Assembly: GCA_028694305.1 (NCBI GenBank)
Contig: JAQUTO010000005.1
Location: 1-17,573, forward strand
Origin: Bacilli bacterium
Lineage (GTDB): Bacteria; Bacillota_I; Bacilli_A; RFN20; UBA1709
DNA: 17,573 bases
Reading direction: 5' to 3'
The notes beneath the pieces were generated by a model. It was not told the DNA's origin and searched no databases. It was given only the letters and a program-made list of their open reading frames with translations. Within the stretch, counting starts at the first letter, position 1. The number at the start of each line of letters is the position of its first letter. The position numbers were made by a program, and so were the translations under genes. Positions 1 to 9,246 of the stretch are shown piece after piece.

Positions 1-390
1 GGTAAATGTGAAAATGGCTTACTCCTTTTGGTGGGCTTTTCTAACTCTGATACCGGGGCAGAAATAACTCCTTTAATAAATAAGATACTAAATATAAGGA
101 TTTTTGATGATGAAAACGGCAAAATGAACCTCAGTATCCAAGATGTTAAAGGCTCAATATTGTCCATCTCCCAGTTTACCTTATACGCTAATTGTAAAAA
201 CGGCAGAAGACCGAGCTTTACTGAGGCCTGTAAATACGAGATAGCAGAGCGTTATTATGCGACTTTCGTTAATGAACTCCTAAAAAGTGGCCTAAAAGTT
301 GAAAATGGGGTCTTTGGGGCGATGATGGAGATCAAAGCCGACCTAGTAGGGCCAACCACCATCACTCTAGATTCTAATGAAATAATATAA
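1..390 (+). CDS. dtd: D-aminoacyl-tRNA deacylase (5'-truncated)
   Basis: Dtd hydrolyses D-amino acids mischarged onto tRNA in the cytoplasm, a chiral proofreading step in translation. The frame is open from base 1, so the start codon lies upstream of the window. About 129 residues are visible, beginning with GKCENGLLLLVGF, which aligns with the glycine/leucine strand near residue 20-30 of the family; roughly 15-20 residues are missing from a protein normally of about 145-150. Seen here: the SQFTLYA active-site motif followed by NGRRPSF, and the C-terminal GPTTITLDS, which holds the Gly-cisPro pair that excludes L-aminoacyl substrates. The internal TTG at 28 is not a plausible start because homology runs through it. 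The gene is followed by an intrinsic terminator at 419-459. In B. subtilis dtd follows relA, but what precedes it here is outside the window. Identification is firm. Confidence 0.93.
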   Translation, partial: GKCENGLLLLVGFSNSDTGAEITPLINKILNIRIFDDENGKMNLSIQDVKGSILSISQFTLYANCKNGRRPSFTEACKYEIAERYYATFVNELLKSGLKVENGVFGAMMEIKADLVGPTTITLDSNEII

Positions 391-418
391 TCTTTGATTA
401 TATAGAATTGACACTAAC

Positions 419-459
419 AAGTTTTTGACCAGAAAAAGTGGGGTTAAAAACTTTTTTTT
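419..459 (+). terminator. Intrinsic terminator after dtd
   Basis: A 12-bp stem (arm 419-430, AAGTTTTTGACC; arm 442-453, GGTTAAAAACTT; one G-U pair, otherwise fully paired) with an 11-nt loop runs straight into a T tract ending at 459. It ends the dtd transcript and isolates it from the rRNA promoters that begin about 20 bp downstream. The A/T-rich DNA of its 3' half could also act as an UP element for the first rRNA promoter. Confidence 0.88.
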
Positions 460-466
460 GCAAAAA

Positions 467-515
467 TTGAGAAAAATTATTGACTAAGCAAAAATATAAG
501 TATAATATAATCGTG
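467..515 (+). promoter_or_regulatory. rRNA operon promoter P1 (upstream)
   Basis: TTGACT at 480-485 is a good -35 hexamer. Two overlapping TATAAT hexamers follow at 501-506 and 506-511; they give spacers of 15 and 20 bp, while TAATAT at 503-508 gives the usual 17, so the exact -10 is uncertain. The preceding A-rich block, including GAGAAAAATTAT at 469-480, looks like an UP element. The likely start falls on G513 or G515. Promoter identity is inferred from sequence and from its position ahead of the 16S gene. Confidence 0.7.
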
Positions 516-529
516 CACGCTCGAAAAAG

Positions 530-545
530 CACTGCTAAAACAGTG
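530..545 (+). other. Small hairpin between rRNA promoters P1 and P2
   Basis: CACTG (530-534), loop CTAAAA, CAGTG (541-545) forms a 5-bp hairpin in the transcript from P1. No T tract follows, so it is not a terminator. Its role is unknown; it could help anti-termination or processing, or be incidental. Confidence 0.35.
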
Positions 546-557
546 ACAAACATAATC

Positions 558-614
558 GAGAAAAATATGCGAAAGCGCTTGACACCACCGGTCCACGATG
601 GTATTATTAAAAAG
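558..614 (+). promoter_or_regulatory. rRNA operon promoter P2 (downstream)
   Basis: TTGACA (579-584) and TATTAT (602-607) are separated by exactly 17 bp, a near-consensus housekeeping sigma promoter. The predicted start is near G614, at the beginning of GCGCAC. The A-rich box GAGAAAAATAT at 558-568 resembles the block upstream of P1. Tandem P1/P2 rRNA promoters starting with G are typical of Bacilli, where initiation responds to the GTP pool; that regulation is inferred here, not shown. Confidence 0.85.
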
Positions 615-741
615 CGCACAAACATTTTGCGCGTGCTAGATTTTTGAAAACTGAACAGAATTATATAACGTCAATATTTATCAACAATATCGAGTTAGGA
701 AAAACAAAATTTAACTTAGTATGCTATGCATACACAAATAA
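608..741 (+). other. Pre-16S leader RNA with processing-stem arm
   Basis: This stretch between P2 and 16S rRNA contains a short hairpin, GCGCA (614-618) with TGCGC (628-632). It is followed by TAGATTTTTGAAAACTG (637-653), which recurs identically in the 16S-23S spacer. Bases 647-663 are complementary to 2327-2343 over 17 bp with one G-U pair, so they form the 5' arm of the stem that encloses pre-16S and is expected to be cut by an RNase III-type enzyme. No open reading frame is supported here. I saw no clear boxA. Confidence 0.75.
637..653 (+). repeat. rrn leader box, copy 1 (TAGATTTTTGAAAACTG)
   Basis: A 17-nt sequence identical to 2369-2385. Each copy supplies the first bases of the 5' arm of a processing stem, for 16S here and for 23S in the spacer. 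It resembles the CTTTGAAAACTG-type motif common in rRNA leaders and spacers of Bacilli. Confidence 0.8.
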
Positions 742-2253
<1,512 letters not shown>

Positions 2254-2262
<9 letters not shown>

Positions 2263-2276
2263 ATGGAGAAAGAGAG
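2254..2276 (+). other. Hairpin covering the anti-Shine-Dalgarno in pre-16S
   Basis: In the unprocessed transcript the 16S 3' tail can fold on the spacer: CTTTCT (2257-2262), loop ATGG, AGAAAG (2267-2272), extendable by CTC (2254-2256) with GAG (2274-2276) across one bulged base. This would hide the anti-Shine-Dalgarno until the 3' end is trimmed. The pairing is seen in sequence; the role is inferred. Confidence 0.5.
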
Positions 2277-2337
2277 ACAGCAATTGACTGTCTCAGAATC
2301 TAATTCGAGGTTGATAAGTAGTTAGGTAATTCTGTTT

Positions 2338-2362
2338 AGTTTTGAGTAATTTAGCATTACTC
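2338..2362 (+). repeat. rrn spacer hairpin module, copy 1
   Basis: AGTTTTGAG begins the module; GAGTAAT (2344-2350) pairs with ATTACTC (2356-2362) across loop TTAGC. A 22/25 identical copy sits at 5487-5511. The T2347-A2359 pair becomes A-T in the other copy, a compensatory double change that argues the hairpin is a maintained RNA structure. The first bases also belong to the 3' arm of the 16S processing stem. Confidence 0.8.
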
Positions 2363-2368
2363 AGATGA

Positions 2369-2385
2369 TAGATTTTTGAAAACTG
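2369..2385 (+). repeat. rrn leader box, copy 2 (TAGATTTTTGAAAACTG)
   Basis: Identical over 17 nt to 637-653. Its AAAACTG end starts the 5' arm (2379-2399) of the stem that encloses pre-23S. Confidence 0.8.
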
Positions 2386-2507
2386 GATATATTTTTATTA
2401 ATTTTACAAAAAATTAAATCATGTTCTTTCTAAGAAAAGACGCGAGAAAAAGAGATTTTTCTAGCAAACTTTTAAAGATTCAAAAGTAAGACCAAAAAAT
2501 ATGTGTG

Positions 2508-5397
<2,890 letters not shown>

Positions 5398-5519
5398 TAT
5401 ATTTTATATTTTAAAAGTCATACGCAACAAGAATCATTTAAAAGAACAACCTAATCGAAATCGAAAGAAACAATAAAAATATATTCAGTTTTGAGAAATT
5501 TATCATTTCTCTAAAAAAA
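5398..5519 (+). other. 23S-5S spacer with processing stem and hairpin
   Basis: Bases 5472-5492 form the 3' arm of the 23S processing stem, complementary to 2379-2399 over 21 bp with a single G-U pair. The last six bases of that arm start the second copy of the spacer hairpin module (5487-5511). AAAGAAC at 5441-5447 could pair with GTTCTTT at 2423-2429 in the first spacer, adding an inner helix. A run of seven A (5513-5519) precedes 5S and can pair with the T tract after it. No tRNA is seen. Confidence 0.75.
5487..5511 (+). repeat. rrn spacer hairpin module, copy 2
   Basis: GAGAAAT (5493-5499) pairs with ATTTCTC (5505-5511) across loop TTATC, preceded by AGTTTT. It is 22/25 identical to 2338-2362. 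Two of the three differences (A5496 and T5508) form a compensated base pair and the third lies in the loop. Confidence 0.8.
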
Positions 5520-5642
5520 GATCTGGTGACTATAGCGAGGTGGAAATACCTGTTCCCATCCCGAACACAGCAGTCAAGCACCTCAGCGGCCAATGTAGCT
5601 AGTTTACTAGCAAGAATAGCTCGTTGCCAGGTCTTTTTTTTT
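5513..5642 (+). terminator. 5S helix plus T tract acting as rrn terminator
   Basis: The 5S closing helix (5520-5526 with 5627-5633) is followed at once by nine T (5634-5642), and the seven A before 5S extend the same helix. No separate hairpin lies between 5S and mnmA, whose start codon is 48 bp after 5S. The simplest reading is that the 5S helix itself terminates the operon; this is inferred from geometry. Confidence 0.6.
5520..5634 (+). rRNA. rrf: 5S ribosomal RNA
   Basis: About 115 nt. The terminal helix pairs GATCTGG (5520-5526) with CCAGGTC (5627-5633), one G-U pair included. Internal 5S features include the CCCATCCCGAACACAG loop near 5558 and GTCAAGCACCTCAGCGGCCAATG in the beta/gamma region. 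It is the last gene of the operon, with no tRNA cluster after it, unlike many rrn operons of Bacilli. Exact mature ends are estimated from the helix. Confidence 0.95.
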
Positions 5643-5669
5643 GCTTATAAATAAGGTATAATTAACGAG
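5634..5669 (+). promoter_or_regulatory. Probable mnmA promoter
   Basis: TATAAT at 5657-5662 (context AAGGTATAAT) lies 19 bp before the mnmA ATG. No good -35 exists at 17 bp upstream; only the T tract (TTTTTT, 5634-5639) is there. The predicted start near 5669 gives a leader of about 13 nt that barely includes the ribosome binding site GAGG (5671-5674). Confidence 0.5.
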
Positions 5670-5681
5670 TGAGGATTATTA

Positions 5682-6791
5682 ATGGCAAAAATAATGATTG
5701 GACTAAGTGGTGGCGTCGATAGTGCTGTCGCAGCATACTTATTAAAGAGTCAAGGACATGAAGTCATTGCTGGTTTTATGCGCAATTGGGATTCTTTAGC
5801 TAATAATGATATTTTAGGTAATAATAATGTTGGTCCAGTTTGTCCTCAAGAACAAGATTATCAAGATGCAAAGGCTGTCGCAGATAAACTTGGGATTCCT
5901 CTTTATCGAGTCGATTTTATCAAAGAATATTGGGATAATGTTTTCAGCTATTTTGTGCAAGAATATCAAAAGGGAAGAACTCCTAATCCCGATGTTTTAT
6001 GTAATAAATACATTAAATTTGATGCTTTTTTGAAATTTGCAATGGAGCATAATGTCGACTATATTGCAACTGGACATTATGCAAAAGTGAGTCATGAAGA
6101 TGGTAAAAATGTCTTATATAAAGCTAAGGATTTAAACAAGGATCAGTCCTATTTTTTGGCTTTATTAACGAGTGAACAGTTATCAAAAACCTGGTTTCCA
6201 CTCTCAGATATAACCAAACCTGAAGTCAGAGAAATAGCCCATAAATTGGGACTTTCTTCGGTTGAAAGCAAGAAGGATTCAACTGGTATTTGCTTCATTG
6301 GTGAAAGGGATTTTAGAAAGTTTTTACAAAACTATATTCCGGCTCAACCGGGAGATATTGTTGATTATAAAAGTGGTCAAGTAATTGGTCACCATATTGG
6401 TGTTATGTATTATACATTAGGCCAAAGAAGGGGACTTGGAATCGGCGGAATTAAAGACCATGAATCTGGGTCTTGGTTTGTTTTTAAAAAAGATATTGAT
6501 AAAAGGATTCTTTATGTGGCCCAAGGTGATGATGCGGTCTTATATGATTCTGAAGTAATAGTCAAAGATGTAAATTGGATTAATGGCCCAAAACCTCTAG
6601 TACCAACAAAAATGTGTGCTAAATTTCGTTATCGGCAAAAAGATTGCGAGATTGAAGCTTATTTTATGGATGAAACAACAGTAAAAGTTCATTGTTTAAA
6701 TAAGGTTAAAGCTATTACACCAGGGCAGATCTGTGTCTTTTACCAAGGTGATATATGTTTAGGAGGTGGAACCATTGACTCAAGTAAATAA
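5682..6791 (+). CDS. mnmA: tRNA-specific 2-thiouridylase MnmA
   Basis: MnmA adenylates and then thiolates the wobble uridine (U34) of tRNA-Lys, -Glu and -Gln, giving the s2U part of mnm5s2U, with sulfur passed from a cysteine desulfurase. The 369-residue protein has the family length. The ATP-pyrophosphatase P-loop SGGVDS is at residues 9-14; the paired catalytic cysteines are C107 in NPDVLCNKYIKF and C204 in TGICFIGER; DKDQSYFLA-type segment (here NKDQSYFL, 152-159) and GQRRGLGIGG are also present. The ATG at 5682 is 8 bp after GAGG. It begins 48 bp after 5S and overlaps recD2 by 17 bp. In B. subtilis a cysteine desulfurase gene (yrvO) sits next to mnmA; here that place is taken by the rRNA operon, so the sulfur donor must be encoded elsewhere. 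Confidence 0.97.
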   Translation: MAKIMIGLSGGVDSAVAAYLLKSQGHEVIAGFMRNWDSLANNDILGNNNVGPVCPQEQDYQDAKAVADKLGIPLYRVDFIKEYWDNVFSYFVQEYQKGRTPNPDVLCNKYIKFDAFLKFAMEHNVDYIATGHYAKVSHEDGKNVLYKAKDLNKDQSYFLALLTSEQLSKTWFPLSDITKPEVREIAHKLGLSSVESKKDSTGICFIGERDFRKFLQNYIPAQPGDIVDYKSGQVIGHHIGVMYYTLGQRRGLGIGGIKDHESGSWFVFKKDIDKRILYVAQGDDAVLYDSEVIVKDVNWINGPKPLVPTKMCAKFRYRQKDCEIEAYFMDETTVKVHCLNKVKAITPGQICVFYQGDICLGGGTIDSSK

Positions 6792-8988
6792 CGAAGAGTG
6801 TTTAACTGGTTCTATCAAGAATATAATCTACTTTAATTCATCTAAGACTTATCTAATTGCCAGGGTTAAACTTGATCAAAAGAAGAACGAAGTTATTGTC
6901 ATAACCGGGAATATCAAGCCTGAAAATACCACTGATTTATATCATTTTTATGGTGTTTATGTTGATCATCCAACCTATGGTCATCAATTTAAAGTTAGTC
7001 ATTATGAGAAAATTCTTCCCAATTCTGACACTGCTATTGTTAAGTTCTTATCTTCTTCCTTATTTCCTGGGGTTGGCGTGAAAGCCGCTGCGATAATTGT
7101 CGATACTTTAGGCGAAGATTGTTTAAATAAGATTAAGAACGATTCTAGTGTTTTAGATACTGTTGATATCAAGCCAGAGTTAAAAATTATTGTTAGTAAC
7201 GGAATAAAGAGACAAAATAATCTCAATGAGAATTTGGCTTTTTTTGTTAATGCAGGGTTTGATACATTAACATTACTAAAGATGCAAGCCGTTTATGGCG
7301 AGAGACTCTATGAAATAGTTGAGAACAATCCTTATCAAATTATTGAAGATATTGATGGAGTAAATCTGGGAGTTGTTGATAATTATGCGCGTTCCAAAGG
7401 GATTAATGAACGGGATGTAAGACGTTTAGAGGCTTTAATCTATAAATTCGCTTTAAAAAGTTGCTATGATTCACAAGATACATATACCGATGCTCATAAT
7501 ATTTATAATTTAATCTGTTCACCTAATAGAAGTATTAGGAATTTTATGCCACTTACTGATTTAACTAATGATGAATTTATTGAGGCTCTTAACCAAGCCA
7601 TCAGTGATGGGCTGATTGTTCAAGAAGAGAGCAGAATATTTCCAAGAAGTTTGTATGAAGCCGAGACAAAAATTGCTCAGTATTTGAAGCATTTTATTAC
7701 ATCTTATTCCTACACTGTACCTAAAGGCGTTATTTTAGATGAAATTAAGAATATCGAAGCAAGTTCTGGTATTAGTTATTCTGAAGATCAAAAACAAGCA
7801 ATTATTATGTGCTTAAATAGTGGCTTATCAATTATTACTGGTGGTCCTGGAACTGGCAAAACAACTGTAGTTAATGCGATAATTCGGATTTATTCTAGCC
7901 TTTTCAATAATAATCGGATAGAAATCTGTGCTCCAACGGGGAGAGCCGCTAAAAGAATTGGCGAATTAGCCGACCATAGCGCTCAAACAATTCATCGTTT
8001 GTTGGGTTGGGACTTAGAAACCAACTACTTTTCAATTAATGCGGGAAACCCAGTCACAGGAGACTTTTTGATTGTAGATGAGTTCTCAATGGTTGATTGC
8101 CAACTTTTCTACCATTTATTAGATGCGACTCAAGGGTTTAAGAAAATACTATTAATTGGGGATGAGCAACAATTACCACCAGTTTCACCGGGAGATGCTT
8201 TAAGAGATTTGTTGCAAGTTACTGAGATTGCTAAGACTGAACTAAAAACTATTCATCGTCAAAAAGAAGACTCGGGGATAATCCCACTTTGCCAAGATGT
8301 AAGGAAGAGTACATTAAATGAGAATAATCTTCATAAAAGCGATGTCGCTTTTTATACTTGTACAAATATTGAGGCCAAAGATGCTGTGTTACAACTAGTA
8401 AGTCAAGCTGTTTCACAAGGATTAGACCAAATGGATATTCAAGTTCTGGCGCCTAAATATGATGGTGTTGCAGGAATAACAGAACTAAATCGAGTCATTC
8501 GCGATTATTTTAATCCTAAAACTGATTTCAAAGATGAAATTCAGATAGGAACAATTACTTATCGAGTTCATGATAAGATATTGCAACTTAAAAACCAACC
8601 AAATGATGATGTTTACAATGGTGATATAGGTGAACTCAAAGAAATTATTCATAATCCTTTGCAACCAGAATCAACTACGCTTGTAATTGAATTTGATGGT
8701 AATGAAGTGACCTATAAACAAGCTAATTTTGTGAATATATCACATGCTTATTGCATGAGCGTTCATAAATCTCAGGGAAATGAGTATAAATATGTGATTA
8801 TGCCAATTCTACCCGAATATGGTTTTATGCTCCGCCGTAAGTTAATTTATACTGGTATTTCGAGGGCCAAAGAATCTTTGGTACTTTTGGGTGATTTAAA
8901 TACTTTAAAGAAAGCAGTTCGCCGCGAAGAAATCCGGGATAGAAAGACCTCGTTAAAAGAGCGGATTGAACAAGTTCTAAACTCGTAA
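6775..8988 (+). CDS. recD2: RecD2-type ATP-dependent DNA helicase
   Basis: RecD2 is a 5'-3' superfamily 1B helicase that acts without RecBC and contributes to replication fork progression and DNA repair in Bacilli. I place the start at TTG 6775 (MTQVNNEEC), because AGGAGG at 6761-6766 lies 8 bp upstream; the in-frame GTG at 6766 overlaps that ribosome binding site and is unlikely. This gives 737 residues, normal for the family. Visible parts: an N-terminal OB-like region, a helix-hairpin-helix-like stretch FPGVGVKAAAIIV (about 97-110), Walker A GGPGTGKTT (356-364), Walker B IVDEFSMVD (about 432-440), GDEQQLPPVSPG, then VHKSQGNEY (about 662-670) and YTGISRAKE near 691. It is translationally coupled to mnmA through a 17-bp overlap, as the two are neighbours in many Bacilli. 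Confidence 0.94.
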   Translation: MTQVNNEECLTGSIKNIIYFNSSKTYLIARVKLDQKKNEVIVITGNIKPENTTDLYHFYGVYVDHPTYGHQFKVSHYEKILPNSDTAIVKFLSSSLFPGVGVKAAAIIVDTLGEDCLNKIKNDSSVLDTVDIKPELKIIVSNGIKRQNNLNENLAFFVNAGFDTLTLLKMQAVYGERLYEIVENNPYQIIEDIDGVNLGVVDNYARSKGINERDVRRLEALIYKFALKSCYDSQDTYTDAHNIYNLICSPNRSIRNFMPLTDLTNDEFIEALNQAISDGLIVQEESRIFPRSLYEAETKIAQYLKHFITSYSYTVPKGVILDEIKNIEASSGISYSEDQKQAIIMCLNSGLSIITGGPGTGKTTVVNAIIRIYSSLFNNNRIEICAPTGRAAKRIGELADHSAQTIHRLLGWDLETNYFSINAGNPVTGDFLIVDEFSMVDCQLFYHLLDATQGFKKILLIGDEQQLPPVSPGDALRDLLQVTEIAKTELKTIHRQKEDSGIIPLCQDVRKSTLNENNLHKSDVAFYTCTNIEAKDAVLQLVSQAVSQGLDQMDIQVLAPKYDGVAGITELNRVIRDYFNPKTDFKDEIQIGTITYRVHDKILQLKNQPNDDVYNGDIGELKEIIHNPLQPESTTLVIEFDGNEVTYKQANFVNISHAYCMSVHKSQGNEYKYVIMPILPEYGFMLRRKLIYTGISRAKESLVLLGDLNTLKKAVRREEIRDRKTSLKERIEQVLNS

Positions 8989-8995
8989 TTAGCAA

Positions 8996-9030
8996 TTGAA
9001 ATATAGTTTGTTTATGGTATAATTATTAAG
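8996..9030 (+). promoter_or_regulatory. alaS promoter (extended -10)
   Basis: TTGAAA (8996-9001), 16-bp spacer and TATAAT (9018-9023) preceded by TGG form an extended -10 promoter; the 11-mer TATGGTATAAT spans 9013-9023. The predicted start near 9030 is just ahead of the T-box stem I. No terminator is visible between recD2 and this promoter, so readthrough from mnmA-recD2 is possible. Confidence 0.78.
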
Positions 9031-9227
9031 AAATCGAAGATAAAGAGAAGATGTTTCTTTTGTTTAGCGAGGATTTGGTTGGTGCAAAAATCTCCTAAGA
9101 AATATTGGGCCACTTTAGAGAGTGCTTAAAAAGCAACGTTGACCGCGTTAAGGTAATTAAGGGCATAACTTGGTTATGAACTAGGATGGTACCGCGATAA
9201 CTCGTTCCTAGAATGGAACGTTTTTTT
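9030..9227 (+). promoter_or_regulatory. T-box leader, alanine-specific, controlling alaS
   Basis: A tRNA-sensing leader that lets alaS be transcribed when uncharged tRNA-Ala accumulates. Stem I: ATGTTTCTT (9051-9059) pairs with AAGAAATAT (9097-9105), and TAAAG (9041-9045) with CTTTA (9113-9117). The loop between them holds the specifier GCC (Ala) at 9109-9111 followed by A9112. The distal part carries AGCGAGGATTT and GGTTGGTGCAAAAATC, the conserved apical elements. CATAAC/GTTATG (9164-9178) fits stem III. The T-box GGATGGTACCGCG (9184-9196) has the bulge TGGT (9187-9190), matching a tRNA acceptor end ACCA with discriminator A73, as in tRNA-Ala. CTAGGA (9181-9186) pairs with TCCTAG (9206-9211) in the antiterminator and competes with the terminator. 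Confidence 0.95.
9203..9227 (+). terminator. T-box conditional terminator
   Basis: CGTTCC (9203-9208), loop TAGAAT, GGAACG (9215-9220), then seven T (9221-9227). The TTCC of its 5' arm is shared with the antiterminator, so the two folds exclude each other. The alaS ribosome binding site lies just after it. Confidence 0.93.
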
Positions 9228-9246
9228 GTGTTTGGAGGTGTTCTTT

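Larger units (their letters stand above)
2263..2507 (+). other. 16S-23S spacer without tRNA genes
   Basis: No tRNA cloverleaf is visible. In order the spacer holds: a 7-bp hairpin GAGACAG/CTGTCTC (2274-2294); the 3' arm of the 16S processing stem (2327-2343); the 25-nt hairpin module (2338-2362); the repeated box (2369-2385); the 5' arm of the 23S processing stem (2379-2399); a TGTTCTTT sequence (2422-2429) that resembles boxA but could instead pair with AAAGAAC (5441-5447) in the second spacer; a hairpin AGAAAAA/TTTTTCT (2445-2462); and a hairpin ACTTTT/AAAAGT near 2468-2487. All appear to concern maturation and anti-termination of rRNA. Confidence 0.75.

Noticed and set aside
398..625. Minus-strand open frame of 75 codons across the rrn promoter region
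   Set aside because: It lies over the dtd terminator and both rRNA promoters, has no plausible ribosome binding site, and matches no family I recognise.
2422..2429. TGTTCTTT as a firm boxA anti-termination site
   Set aside because: The match is short, no partner copy exists in the 16S leader, and the same bases can pair with AAAGAAC at 5441-5447; it is noted only as a possibility.
9226..9246. Longer alaS start giving seven extra residues
   Set aside because: The codons overlap the T-box terminator T tract and the ribosome binding site; ATG 9247 follows GGAGGTG by 6 bp and matches the family N-terminus.
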